This document shows positions 33,829 to 43,052 of a stretch of DNA of 47,553 nt, piece by piece (within the stretch, counting starts at the first letter, position 1; the number at the start of each line of letters is the position of its first letter). Both the position numbers and the translations under genes were made by a program. Under the pieces are notes generated by a model. It saw only the letters and a program-made list of their open reading frames with translations, searched no databases and had not been told where the DNA came from. This DNA comes from Verrucomicrobiia bacterium (GTDB taxonomy: Bacteria; Verrucomicrobiota; Verrucomicrobiia; Limisphaerales; JADLHS01): the NCBI GenBank assembly GCA_026125285.1, contig JAHCLO010000042.1, positions 1-47,553 on the forward strand. Direction: 5' to 3'.

Positions 33829-34167
33829 ATGAAGAAGATTGAGGCCATCATTAAACCCTTCAAGTTGGAAGACGTAAAAGAGGCATTGTCGGCTCTGGGA
33901 GTCGAAGGCATGACGGTTTCCGAGGTCAAGGGATTCGGGCGACAAAAGGGGCATACCGAGATTTACCGCGGCAGCGAATACACCGTGGATTTTCTGCCCA
34001 AGATAAAGATCGAAGTGGTGGTGACGGACGCCCGGGTGAATGCCGCCGTGGACGCCATCGTGAAGACGGCCAAGACCGGGAAGATTGGCGACGGCAAAGT
34101 GTTTGTCAGCCCGATTGAAAACGCGATTCGCATTCGCACGGAGGAGACAGGCGAACAGGCGGTGTGA
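33829..34167 (+). CDS. glnB: Nitrogen regulatory protein PII
   Basis: Trimeric sensor of 2-oxoglutarate, ATP and ADP. The 112-residue protein matches the GlnB pattern: MKKIEAIIKPFKLEDVKEAL, KGFGRQKGHTEIYRG, the T-loop tyrosine in GSEYTVDF (equivalent to Tyr51, the uridylylation site), KIKIEVVV and GKIGDGKVFV. The start ATG follows GAGGA. No amtB or glnA gene is adjacent; instead it stands alone, divergent from the VIT-VWA gene and about 400 bases before dnaA. The T-loop tyrosine means regulation by GlnD-type modification is possible. Confidence 0.95.
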   Translation: MKKIEAIIKPFKLEDVKEALSALGVEGMTVSEVKGFGRQKGHTEIYRGSEYTVDFLPKIKIEVVVTDARVNAAVDAIVKTAKTGKIGDGKVFVSPIENAIRIRTEETGEQAV

Positions 34168-34573
34168 AGTTTTCAGGCGCGCTGGTGAAGTGGTCACCAT
34201 GGTGGAAAGGCTTGATTTTATTAGCGAAAACCCGCTGTGAATAACTCGTGAACAAGAGTTAATATATTGTCCTAGGAACCGCCGTGTGCTTTGCGTAAAA
34301 AAGCTCCCGGTGAATGAATTCGCTTTCGCCAGTTTGCCCGCAGAATCAGAGACATTCGGCGGGCTGTTTTATCGGATGTCGCAAGTTGTTGCGGGTGAGC
34401 ATCTTGATGGTTTCGGAAAGGGTGGCAAGAGCGGGTGAATGTTCGGAAGATTCGGATTTTACTGGTGGGCCGTGTGTTTGAGTCTCCAAACAGGTAGAAA
34501 ACCAGCCGGTACAACGTGATTTTAACGCTAGGTGAATAAATTGCCTGAAAAATGGGCCGCGGAGGATTCGAGC
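34168..34573. other. Region before dnaA, possible oriC or dnaA control region
   Basis: This 406-base gap contains one exact DnaA box (TGTGAATAA, 34236-34244, complement TTATTCACA). A near match GGTGAATAA lies at about 34530, and related GGTGAATG motifs at about 34309 and 34432. An AT-rich patch (GAGTTAATATATTG, 34256-34269) follows the exact box. A DnaA box next to an AT-rich element upstream of dnaA fits an origin or an autoregulatory site. The number of strong boxes is low for an oriC. Confidence 0.4.
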
Positions 34574-35935
34574 ATGCGTGCCACGGCCGAGAAGATCTGG
34601 AGTTCCGCACAGGAGCAGCTTCGCTCCATGTTAAGTGCCGATACCTACAACCTCTGGTTTGCGCCGTTGCGTGCCATTGGGATTGAAGGCAACCACCTGG
34701 TTCTGGAAGTCGCCAACGATTTCTGCGAAGTCTGGCTAAAAGACAATTATTTTGGCCTGCTCCAAGATGTGCTGACCCTCGCCGGTGGTCGTCCGCTGCA
34801 AGCCAGTTTCAGAGTCGCCTCTGGCAGTTCCGTGCCTGCAGAGACGACCAGGGAAACGACCAAGAAGATCAAAAGCAGCGCACCAGTCCAAGAGCGCAGC
34901 CCGGCAAACGGCGAATTAAATTTTAACCCCAAGAATACGTTCGAGACTTTCGTCGTCGGCAACAACAACAACTTCTCCTACGCGGCGGCGTTGGCCGTGG
35001 CCCAGGCCCCGGGCAAATCCTACAATCCGTTGTTCCTCTACGGCGGCGTCGGCTTGGGCAAGACTCACCTTCTCCACGCCATCGGCCAACACGTGGTCAG
35101 CCACAAGAAGGGCGCGCGCGTCGCTTACGTGTCGTCGGAGAAGTTCACCAACGAATACATAGACGGCATCCAGAACAACCAACTCGTCCGCTTTCGGAAG
35201 AAATACCGGCAAACCGATGTCCTGCTGATTGACGACATCCAGTTCCTTGCCGGCAAGGAGCGCATCCAAGAGGAGTTCTTTCACACCTTCAACGCGCTGC
35301 ATGAAGCCCACAAACAGATTGTCCTCACTTGTGACCGGCCGGCGAGTGAGATTCAGAACCTCGAACAGCGGCTGGTGTCGCGTTTTGAATGGGGATTGGT
35401 GACCGATCTGCAGCCGCCGGACGTCGAAATGCGGCTGGCGATTCTCAATAAGAAAGCCCAACTGATGGGCGTGGCGCTGCCGGAGGACATCATCAACTTT
35501 CTCGCCAACCGCATTCGCACCAACATCCGGCGACTGGAGGGCGCGTTGATCCGGGTGGCTTCCTATGCTTCGCTCACCGGCAAGAAGCTGACCGTTGAAG
35601 TGGTGGAGGGCTTGCTGCGGGAGATTCTGCACGAGGAGGGCCGTTACTCCGTCAATATTGATGTGATTCAGAAGAAGGTGGCCGAGCACTTCGACATTCG
35701 TCTGGCGGACATGAGCAGCAAGCGTCGGCCGGAGAATATCGCGTTTCCGCGGCAAGTCGCCATGTTCCTCTCGCGCCAGATGACGGAGAACTCCTTGAAC
35801 GCCATCGGCGAAGCCTTCGGCGGTCGTGATCATGGCACCGTCCTGCATGCCTGTCGGTTGGTGAAAGGTCGCATGGAAGTGGACGCCCAAGTGCGCCAGG
35901 TCGTCCATTATCTTGAAAAGCAACTGATGCGCTGA
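34574..35935 (+). CDS. dnaA: Chromosomal replication initiator DnaA
   Basis: ATP-dependent initiator that unwinds the origin. The ATG at 34574 is chosen because GGAGG lies eight bases upstream; a GTG at 34532 would add 14 residues. The 453-residue protein shows domain I (KIWSSAQEQLRSMLSADTYNLWF), a linker with Ser/Lys, and the AAA+ core with Walker A GGVGLGKTH (about 156), Walker B LLIDDIQFLAG (about 217) and RRLEGALIRV. Domain IV carries the signature GGRDHGTVLHACRLV (about 415). Length and layout are normal. It is followed by an ABC ATPase gene about 100 bases downstream. Confidence 0.97.
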   Translation: MRATAEKIWSSAQEQLRSMLSADTYNLWFAPLRAIGIEGNHLVLEVANDFCEVWLKDNYFGLLQDVLTLAGGRPLQASFRVASGSSVPAETTRETTKKIKSSAPVQERSPANGELNFNPKNTFETFVVGNNNNFSYAAALAVAQAPGKSYNPLFLYGGVGLGKTHLLHAIGQHVVSHKKGARVAYVSSEKFTNEYIDGIQNNQLVRFRKKYRQTDVLLIDDIQFLAGKERIQEEFFHTFNALHEAHKQIVLTCDRPASEIQNLEQRLVSRFEWGLVTDLQPPDVEMRLAILNKKAQLMGVALPEDIINFLANRIRTNIRRLEGALIRVASYASLTGKKLTVEVVEGLLREILHEEGRYSVNIDVIQKKVAEHFDIRLADMSSKRRPENIAFPRQVAMFLSRQMTENSLNAIGEAFGGRDHGTVLHACRLVKGRMEVDAQVRQVVHYLEKQLMR

Positions 35936-36039
35936 GGTGTCGCGAGCCGGACGATTCGAACCACGGCTAGATTTCCGTTGCCGACGCGCGTGGGGAATCT
36001 CCGCTCGACACCTGAAGCCCATCCTTTGACACTTGCTCC

Positions 36040-37017
36040 ATGCCCGCCATTGCCGTCAGCGGCCTCACAAAGACTTTCCGCACTTACCGGAAGCAACCTG
36101 GATTCTCCGGCGCCATCAGAGGTTTGATTCGGCGCACCTACGAACAAGTCATCGCGGTTAACGAAGTCAGCTTCATCATCGAACCCGGGGAATTGGTGGG
36201 TTTTCTGGGGCCGAACGGGGCCGGTAAGACCACCACCCTCAAAATGCTCGCGGGGTTGCTGTATCCCAGTGGGGGCCAGGCCCGCGTGCTGGGTTATGTG
36301 CCTTGGGAACGCCACAATGACTACCGCCGGCAGTTTGCGCTCGTGCTTGGCCAGAAGAACCAGCTTTGGTGGGACCTGCCCGCGCGCGAATCCCTGGAGT
36401 TGAACGCCCGGATATATGGGATTCCCGCCGACCGATTCACCCGCACGGTTGCGGAAATGAGCGAACTGCTCAACGTGCGGGAAAAACTCAACGTCAGCGT
36501 GCGCGAGCTATCACTGGGCGAACGCATGAAGATGGAGTTGATCGCCTCGCTGTTGCACCAGCCGAAGATTCTGCTGCTGGACGAGCCAACCATCGGCTTG
36601 GACGTGGTTTCTCAGAAGATCGTCCGCGAATTCCTGCGCCGATACAACGCCACGCACCAAACCACCATTCTGCTCACCAGTCATTACATGACCGACATCC
36701 AGGAACTCTGCCGGCGTGTCATCATCATTGATCACGGCAGAATCTTCTTTGATGGCCAGTTGAGCGATGTTGTGGACCGCTTCGCGGATTTCAAACTCAT
36801 CACCATCCACTGCGACGACACGGAAGTCGCCCTCACTGACCAACTGGCCCGCCATGGTGAAGTCGTGGAGAAAACTCCCGGCAGCATCAAACTCAAGATC
36901 AAGCGCGACCGCGTCATCCCCGCCTGCAAGGCCTTGCTGGATGACCTCCCGGTGCGCGACATTGACATAGAAGAAGTGCCCATCGAAGACGTCATCCGGC
37001 AGATATTTGCGCGGTGA
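36040..37017 (+). CDS. ABC transporter ATP-binding protein (ABC-2 type exporter family)
   Basis: This 325-residue ATPase has Walker A GPNGAGKTT (about 57), Q-loop ALVLGQKNQLWWDL, signature LSLGERMKME (about 157), Walker B ILLLDEPTIGLD and switch His in LLTSHYMTD. The long N-terminal lead with IRGLIRRTYEQVIAVNEVSF and the QKNQLWWDLP segment match the subfamily paired with ABC-2/DUF990-type permeases. No permease gene follows: the next gene is dihydrofolate reductase, so the partner must be elsewhere. The C-terminal 90 residues form a regulatory domain. Transported substrate unknown. Confidence 0.88.
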   Translation: MPAIAVSGLTKTFRTYRKQPGFSGAIRGLIRRTYEQVIAVNEVSFIIEPGELVGFLGPNGAGKTTTLKMLAGLLYPSGGQARVLGYVPWERHNDYRRQFALVLGQKNQLWWDLPARESLELNARIYGIPADRFTRTVAEMSELLNVREKLNVSVRELSLGERMKMELIASLLHQPKILLLDEPTIGLDVVSQKIVREFLRRYNATHQTTILLTSHYMTDIQELCRRVIIIDHGRIFFDGQLSDVVDRFADFKLITIHCDDTEVALTDQLARHGEVVEKTPGSIKLKIKRDRVIPACKALLDDLPVRDIDIEEVPIEDVIRQIFAR

Positions 37018-37192
37018 CATTGCTCAACCGGGACTCCTTGGCCGACCGCTGCACAACTCCCGCCCCCGACACCGTCTCCGCTGCACGGCGAGGACTGCTA
37101 TCGAGTCGTCTTTGGCTGTGGTTGGCCTGGGATTCTCAAATCATGGCGCAAGCCGATTGACGCGCCCTCCGCAAAACGCCAGTTTCCCGCAA

Positions 37193-37741
37193 GTGCAAAA
37201 CCTTAAAGCCATTGCCGCTATGTCGCTCAATCGTGTGATTGGCGCCGGCAATCGAATTCCTTGGCATTTGCCGGAGGACTTCAAGTGGTTCAAACAAACC
37301 ACCACTGGTCATCTCCTCGTGATGGGACGCAGGACTTTCGAGTCCATTGGCAAGCCGCTGCCCAATCGCACTACGCTCGTTTTGAGCCGCACCCAATGGA
37401 CGCATCCGGGCGTGCAAACCATCCAGAATCTGGCGGATTTGCCTGAACGAATTGCTGGGCGACAGACGTTCATTTGCGGTGGTGCGCAGATTTACGAACA
37501 GACCTTACCGTTTTGCTCCGAGCTGTATCTTACCCTGGTCAAACGCCAAGTTGAAGGGGACGCTTACTTCCCGCCATTTGAAGACCGGTTTGAACTGGTG
37601 ACTGAGTTACACGAATGTCTGGATTTCAAGATTCTACACTACCGAAACCGCGCGCCCCACATCTGGAGTTCCGCCCTTCAACCGCAGCAATTCAAGAATT
37701 GTGTCGTCGCAACTGAGGCCGGAACCAGTTACCCGCATTGA
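37193..37741 (+). CDS. folA: Dihydrofolate reductase
   Basis: NADPH-dependent reduction of dihydrofolate in the one-carbon pathway. The fold is recognisable from KAIAAMSLNRVIGAGNRIPW, HLPEDFKWFKQTT, VMGRRTFESIGKPLPNRTTL, ICGGAQIYEQTL and LYLTLV. The acidic active-site residue is the Glu in LPEDF. The frame is open upstream into the ABC gene (a TTG at 37007), but the conserved N-terminus begins just after a GTG at 37193, which gives 182 residues; no Shine-Dalgarno sequence supports it, so the exact start is uncertain. There is no thyA in the window. Confidence 0.9.
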   Translation: MQNLKAIAAMSLNRVIGAGNRIPWHLPEDFKWFKQTTTGHLLVMGRRTFESIGKPLPNRTTLVLSRTQWTHPGVQTIQNLADLPERIAGRQTFICGGAQIYEQTLPFCSELYLTLVKRQVEGDAYFPPFEDRFELVTELHECLDFKILHYRNRAPHIWSSALQPQQFKNCVVATEAGTSYPH

Positions 37742-38070
37742 GGAAAAGTCTCCACAAAGGATTTGCGATAGCCGTGGGTTTTGGTTCTACTTGAACTTTG
37801 AATGACCAAACTGTTTGCCAATGATCACCGGGAAGACGGCGCAATCCCTGGCCGTCAATTCGCCAATCCCGTCCTCTGGGTTCTGGCCGGAGTTCCGGCT
37901 TTGGACCGGTTTGGGCAGTTCTTGGAAATGAAGGTATCGCCCCCAGTTCAACACGGCAACTGGTCGCGCTTTCCGCTTACGAGTGAAGTAGTTGCGCGAA
38001 GAATCGGATCGCCAGGAATGGCCGCACTCGCGCTGCGGTGGGCTATGGCCTGCGGTTGCTCAATCAAGCC
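37742..38070. other. Intergenic region before the O-antigen-ligase-like gene
   Basis: About 330 bases. A frame from 37802 to 38074 is open but has no recognisable content and low-quality coding character. No terminator, repeat or promoter I can defend. Confidence 0.35.
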
Positions 38071-39621
38071 ATGAACAACCTTCAAGCATTCAAAGCGCTC
38101 GTTCTCTATGCCGTCCTCGTGCCGGTGGCGATATTTCTGGGTTACGTTTTGTCCGACCCAATGCAGCGCAGCACCTACATAACGGTGACGTTGCTGCTTG
38201 CGATTCTGGCCGCGCCATTGCTGCTGCGCTTTCATTACCCGATCATGCTCCTGAGTTGGAACACCACGGCCGTGCTGTTTTTTCTGCCGGGTCGTCCCAA
38301 TATCTGGCTGGCCACGATCGCCGTCAGTTTTCTGATCGCCTTTACCCAACGGATTCTGGACAAGGAACGCCACTCCATCCAGGTACCGGAACTGACCCGA
38401 CCGTTCATTGCCATCGTGTTGGTGACGCTAATCACCGCCCAGTTGACCGGTGGCGTTGGGGTGCAAGCACTGGGGGGTGGAGTTTTCGGCGGGCGGCGCT
38501 ACATCCTGCTCTGGTTCGCGATTCTTGGCTACTTTGCCCTCGCCACCCAGCGCATCCCGGCCAACCGCGCGGGCTTGTATCTGGGACTGTTCTTCCTAGG
38601 TGGCGTCACTTGTTTTATTGGCGATTTGTTTCCTGTGCTGGGGGACAAGATCCCGTTTCTGTTTTACGTTATTCCGCCCTATAACTTGAATGTCGCGGAA
38701 CTGCATCTGGGCGCCTCCCGATTGAGCGGCTTGACTGCGGCTTCCATCGGCGTTTTCGGATTCATGATGGCCAAGTATGGGATTCGAGGCATATTCATGA
38801 GTGGCAAGCCGATGCGCATTGTGGCCCTGCTGATCTTTACCGGAGTGGGATTGTACGGCGGCTTTCGATCCATGCTGCTCTCCCTGCTCGCGGTCTTCGT
38901 GGTGCAGTTCTTCCTGGAAGGTTTGCATCGCACCAAGCTGTTGCCCGTGTTTGGGGCAATTCTGCTCCTGGGTGGCGCGGTGAGCGTGCCGTTTATCTCC
39001 AAGCTGCCGCAAACTGTGCAACGAGCCATGGCTTTTCTGCCCGTGCCCATTGATCCGATCGCCCGGGAAAGCGCACGCAATTCCTCGGAATGGCGGCTGC
39101 AAATGTGGCGGGCATTGCTTCCAGAGGTACCCGAGCACCTGTTGCTCGGGAAAGGACTGGCCATCTCCCGGGAAGACCTCGCGTTCTCGACGGATTACTT
39201 CTTTCAAACGCGAACCATCACTGAACGGGACTGGCATGCGGCGGTGGTCGGCGACTATCACAATGGTCCGCTCTCGGTGATTATTCCTTTCGGCATTTGG
39301 GGAGTGCTGGTGTTCGTTTGGTTCATGATAGCTGCCCTGCGGGTGCTCTATAACAATTACCGCTATGGCGACCCCGAGTTGCGGGTGGTCAACACGGCTT
39401 TGTTCGCTGCCATCATTGGCAAGTTTTTCATGTTTTGGTTCGTTGTTGGCGCGTTAGCCACCGACATGCTGTATTTCGCGGGGATCCTAGGTTTGAGTGT
39501 GGCGTTCAATGGTGGTATGGCGCGGCCCGCGCTCGCACCGCAGACTGAACCAGTCCCAGCCAGGAACAAACCTCCGGTCTGGTCGCGTCCGCGTCCGGTG
39601 TTCGGTCGGCAGCTGAACTGA
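38071..39621 (+). CDS. O-antigen-ligase/Wzy-like polytopic membrane protein
   Basis: From the ATG at 38071 (MNNLQAFKALVLYAV) the 516-residue protein has about 11-12 hydrophobic helices and one longer soluble loop (about 325-410) containing WRLQMWRALLPEVPEHLLLGKGL and HNGPLSVIIPFG. That pattern is typical of the Wzy_C/O-antigen ligase family acting in polysaccharide export at the inner membrane. The C-terminus is a Pro/Arg-rich tail. It is followed by a glycosyltransferase gene in the same direction, supporting a polysaccharide role. Whether it is a ligase or a polymerase cannot be told. Confidence 0.75.
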   Translation: MNNLQAFKALVLYAVLVPVAIFLGYVLSDPMQRSTYITVTLLLAILAAPLLLRFHYPIMLLSWNTTAVLFFLPGRPNIWLATIAVSFLIAFTQRILDKERHSIQVPELTRPFIAIVLVTLITAQLTGGVGVQALGGGVFGGRRYILLWFAILGYFALATQRIPANRAGLYLGLFFLGGVTCFIGDLFPVLGDKIPFLFYVIPPYNLNVAELHLGASRLSGLTAASIGVFGFMMAKYGIRGIFMSGKPMRIVALLIFTGVGLYGGFRSMLLSLLAVFVVQFFLEGLHRTKLLPVFGAILLLGGAVSVPFISKLPQTVQRAMAFLPVPIDPIARESARNSSEWRLQMWRALLPEVPEHLLLGKGLAISREDLAFSTDYFFQTRTITERDWHAAVVGDYHNGPLSVIIPFGIWGVLVFVWFMIAALRVLYNNYRYGDPELRVVNTALFAAIIGKFFMFWFVVGALATDMLYFAGILGLSVAFNGGMARPALAPQTEPVPARNKPPVWSRPRPVFGRQLN

Positions 39622-39733
39622 TCGCAGTAGCGACAATTGGCGGCGGCGGACGGCTCGTCTGGTTGACAGACGGCGTCCTCCGAGTTGGGCCGGAAGACCC
39701 GGTGATCTGTGGATATTGGCATTTGACTCGCGG

Positions 39734-40597
39734 GTGAATCCGAAATCACCAATTCAAGCAGTGCGCTTTTCCATCATCACCCCGAGTCGCTGCAATTCGG
39801 AATGGTTGCGCCTGTGCGTGGCTTCCGCGGCCGACCAGGGCGTTGATCTGGAGCACATCGTGCAGGACGCCCAATCGGATGATGGCACCCTGGACTGGTT
39901 GCTCCAAGACGCCCGGGTCAAAGCCTTCGTCGAGGCGGATGGTGGAATGTACGACGCCATCAACCGCGGATTGCGGCGCGCCACCGGTGACATTCTCGCC
40001 TATCTGAACTGCGACGAACAATATCTCCCTGGCGCACTGGCCGCCGTGCAGGAGTTCTTCCTACATCACCCGGAAGTCGAGGTGCTCTTTGCGGATTTCG
40101 TGGTCGTGGACGCGCGCGGCGAGTACTTGTGTCATCGCAAGGTCCAGGTACCGCTCCGGCATCATTTGTGGGTTTCGCATCTGCCGGCGTTCTCCTGCGG
40201 CATGTTCTTCCGCCGGCATCTTGTCCATGATGAGGGCCTCTACTTCAATGCCCGCTTGCGGATTGTGGGCGATGGCGACTGGGTTCTGCGGTTGTTGCAT
40301 CGGGGCACGCGCATGGCGGTGCTGCGCCGCTTTACCTCCGTCTTTACGGTGCGCGAGGTAAATCTGGGTTTGGGGGAACAGGCTCTGAACGAAGCCCGGG
40401 CGTTGAACGCCACTGCCCCTGCGTGGGCGCGGGTTCTCAAGCCTGGTTTGATCCTGCACCATCGCCTGCGGCGGTTCCTTGGCGGTCTTTATCTTCAACG
40501 GCCCTTCAGCTTTGAACTCTACACCCGCCAAAGTCCTGGCCAACGGGTGCGGCGGGAAGTTTTGTCACCTCGCTCCCGGTGGCGCACCCGCGTGTGA
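39734..40597 (+). CDS. Glycosyltransferase family 2
   Basis: This 287-residue GT-A fold enzyme has RFSIITPSRCNSEWLRLCV at the N-terminus, DLEHIVQDAQSDDGT, EADGGMYDAINRGLRRATGDI and the metal-binding region LAYLNCDEQYLPG (NCDE in place of DxD). HLPAFSCGMFFRR and GDGDWVLRLL follow. It resembles WcaA/EpsE-type sugar transferases that add a residue to a lipid-linked saccharide. The start is uncertain: the GTG at 39734 is the best initiator close to the conserved strand, with a TTG upstream at 39716. It lies 112 bases after the Wzy-like gene and is probably co-transcribed. Confidence 0.85.
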   Translation: MNPKSPIQAVRFSIITPSRCNSEWLRLCVASAADQGVDLEHIVQDAQSDDGTLDWLLQDARVKAFVEADGGMYDAINRGLRRATGDILAYLNCDEQYLPGALAAVQEFFLHHPEVEVLFADFVVVDARGEYLCHRKVQVPLRHHLWVSHLPAFSCGMFFRRHLVHDEGLYFNARLRIVGDGDWVLRLLHRGTRMAVLRRFTSVFTVREVNLGLGEQALNEARALNATAPAWARVLKPGLILHHRLRRFLGGLYLQRPFSFELYTRQSPGQRVRREVLSPRSRWRTRV

Positions 40598-40697
40598 GGC
40601 TGGAAGTTCAGCAGGTCCGGGTGGCAGGCCGATACCAAGCACCCTCCAAGACAGGATGGCGACCGAAACTGCGAAGCAACCGCCCGCACAAATCCCC

Positions 40698-42650
40698 TTA
40701 TGCGTAACAGCGCACTTCATAAACTCGTGCCGTGTCCGCGCCGTTTGTCGCGCTGATTTCCAGCCGAATGGATGTTGCCTCGACCGGCTCAAAGTTATGG
40801 CGGTTCAACCGCTGATGATTGCCCGTCACTTTCACGAGTGAATGACGCCGGCCAGTCGCGTCGGTGTAAGACAATTCATAGTCGCGAACCGTTTCCGGTT
40901 GCGGCCCGCGAATCATCCGGCTGGTGGTGCTGTCGGACGCGCTCAAGGTAAGCTCCCGCTGGAAACCGGTGTCAAAGGTGATTTGCACGTGCCGAATCCG
41001 TTGCGGTTGCGTCCAATTCAATTCCAGCCACGCGCCGTCCGCCTGCATTTTGCCGGCCCAGAGATGATCTGTTTGCTTGGGCAGATCGCGCACGTATCCA
41101 TTGATGACATGATCGGCATCGGCGCCGGATTGTTCGTCGGAGGCGCTAACCTCCGCGGCGCGGGCCACGTCCACCGGGTCGGTGTGCCGGCGGCCTTTGA
41201 TGGTCTGATCGTCGCGCAAAAGCATCCGCTGCAACTCCTGCATTCGCGTTTCGTCGTTCGCCAGTTCGCGCGGCAGAATCCCGCGGCGCGCACAAAGCGC
41301 CGCCGCCGTGCCCGCGGCCTGACCGATGACGGAACACGTCGCCATGACACGGGTGGAGGTGAACGCAACGTGCGTGGCGCTGAGATTGCGACCGGCCATC
41401 ATCAGGTTGCCGATGTTTCTGCTGTACATCGAACGCAATGGAATGTTGTAAGGCTCGGCCATGCGAATCTGCCGCGCCGGACGTTCCTGCCATTGGTCAA
41501 ATCCGCTCGGCGGATGGTCGTCCATGGACCAGCCGCCAATTGCCACCGCATCGGGAAAATCGGGATGCTTCCCCTCCAAATCATGCTGGGTGAGGATGTG
41601 ATCGCCGACGATGCGCCGCGAGCCGCGTTTGCCGGGAATCATGCCCACCCAGTCCAGGCCCCAGTTCGTGCTGTCCGGTTTGTCGCCAGAGTTCTTGATG
41701 TAGTCCCACACGCCCATGACGATGGCGAGCAGTTCGAAGCGGATGCGCTCGTTGTCGCGGATGGGGTCAATTTGTCCGCCCCACTCAATCCACCAGTAGC
41801 CGTATTCCCAGGAGTTGACCGGACGAAACTGAAGCTGGGCTTTGTGGACCTTGCGCGCCCACTTGGGCGGCGTGAAGGGCACGGGCCTGCCATAATTGCG
41901 CGACGTGAACAGAATGCTCGAACCGAGCGTTTGCTCATCCGCTTGATCCAATGCCAGCGATTCGTTGAATTCGCTCTTTGCCTCGCGGCCCCGGCGCATC
42001 TCGGCTCCGGCTTCCAAACCGAGACGGCAATCGCCCGTGCAATCGAGGTACAACTTCGACTTGATGCGATACAGATGCTCGGTCTTGTCGCAGCGCACCA
42101 TGACTTGTCGAATCAAACCGTCCTTCGTTTCGGCGGCAAAGAGCGGGCTGTCGAGCAGCAGCGTGATGTTCGGCTCGCTCTTGACCTTGTCATAGAGCAA
42201 CAAGTCCCACAGTTCGAAACTCCGATGCGGGTTGTTCACGGCATCGTCGAGTCGGAATTCCTCAATCAATCCGCCTTCACGCCAGCCAGGCCGCCCGCCA
42301 TGGATGTTCGCGCCGACGATGTGCATCTTCACCTCGCTTGAGGCGTTGCCACCGAGGCGCGAGCGATCCTGGACCAACACCACCTTTGCGCCATTACGCG
42401 CGGCGGCAACGGCCGCGCACACTCCGGCCATCCCGCCACCCGCCACGAACACGTCACACGACAGATCCACCAACGCCATGTGCGGTTCGCCGACGAAACG
42501 CTCCGCGCCGGACACGGGCGGGGCCACGGCGGCGAATGCGTTGGAGATTTCTTCGCGGTGGGGCGGCGTGGCGGCCAGACTGTCCACGCGAACCATGACG
42601 GAATACCCGGTTGCGGCACCGGCCAGAGACAAGAAATGGCGTCGGTTCAT
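40698..42650 (-). CDS. Tat-exported FAD-dependent oxidoreductase with C-terminal beta-sandwich domain
   Basis: The 650-residue protein starts MNRRHFLSLAGAATGYSVMV, a twin-arginine signal. The FAD-binding Rossmann motif follows (DVFVAGGGMAGVCAAVAAAR, about 65-85) with RLGGNASSE, and the FAD_oxidored (PF12831) body continues through MAGRNLSATHVAFTSTRVMAT. Residues about 520-650 (IRHVQITFDTGFQRELTLSA, IRLEISATNGADTARVYEVRCYA) look like a discoidin/F5-8-type carbohydrate-binding beta-sandwich. The combination is common in secreted polysaccharide-degradation loci of Verrucomicrobiota and Planctomycetota; the substrate is unknown. It converges with the glycosyltransferase gene. Confidence 0.83.
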   Translation of the reverse strand: MNRRHFLSLAGAATGYSVMVRVDSLAATPPHREEISNAFAAVAPPVSGAERFVGEPHMALVDLSCDVFVAGGGMAGVCAAVAAARNGAKVVLVQDRSRLGGNASSEVKMHIVGANIHGGRPGWREGGLIEEFRLDDAVNNPHRSFELWDLLLYDKVKSEPNITLLLDSPLFAAETKDGLIRQVMVRCDKTEHLYRIKSKLYLDCTGDCRLGLEAGAEMRRGREAKSEFNESLALDQADEQTLGSSILFTSRNYGRPVPFTPPKWARKVHKAQLQFRPVNSWEYGYWWIEWGGQIDPIRDNERIRFELLAIVMGVWDYIKNSGDKPDSTNWGLDWVGMIPGKRGSRRIVGDHILTQHDLEGKHPDFPDAVAIGGWSMDDHPPSGFDQWQERPARQIRMAEPYNIPLRSMYSRNIGNLMMAGRNLSATHVAFTSTRVMATCSVIGQAAGTAAALCARRGILPRELANDETRMQELQRMLLRDDQTIKGRRHTDPVDVARAAEVSASDEQSGADADHVINGYVRDLPKQTDHLWAGKMQADGAWLELNWTQPQRIRHVQITFDTGFQRELTLSASDSTTSRMIRGPQPETVRDYELSYTDATGRRHSLVKVTGNHQRLNRHNFEPVEATSIRLEISATNGADTARVYEVRCYA

Positions 42651-43052
42651 TGCGCGGCAACGATAGTGAACGCAGGCCGTGGCGCAACGCCGGAATCAGG
42701 AACCGGTGTTTCTTCAACCTGCGGTTTCGCATTTGGCTTTGTTCGACTGGTGCGGCAACGCAACGAGAAGTGGCTCGTTCATCCCGACCCAGGAACCGCC
42801 AGGGCGTAACACTGGTTTTCCAACTGGCGCACGCGCTGACTGGAAAGTCGGCGTTGCCGTCGGACGGTTCACGATAGCCTCATTCGCCTGACACTCATTC
42901 CCCTGACAAAATATTCCCGGCCCTCGGACTGCCGACGTATTGGCGGTAAAATCCTCTTCCTGTCCGAAAGCGGTGCTCAAGCCACCCGCACTCCAGACGC
43001 TGTCGCGCCTGCCGGGCATCTACCAAACTCGTGAAACATTAAGACTGCCCCG
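42651..43052. repeat. Non-coding gap with diverged repeats
   Basis: About 400 bases between the FAD oxidoreductase start and the M48 gene end. Around 42883-42910 the motif CATTC-CCTGACA occurs twice in tandem, a short direct repeat. Around 42812-42855 there are facing GGTTTTCCAACTGGC and TGACTGGAAAGTCGG blocks resembling an imperfect palindrome. No gene. Confidence 0.5.

Noticed and set aside
35936..36039. tRNA suggested by a GATTCGAACCAC stretch
   Set aside because: No cloverleaf pairing could be made around it on either strand.
37802..38074. 90-codon frame before the Wzy-like gene
   Set aside because: No Shine-Dalgarno sequence, no recognised family, overlaps the start of the real membrane protein gene.
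40842..42341. 499-codon plus-strand frame
   Set aside because: Antisense to the FAD oxidoreductase, whose Tat signal and FAD motif are clear.
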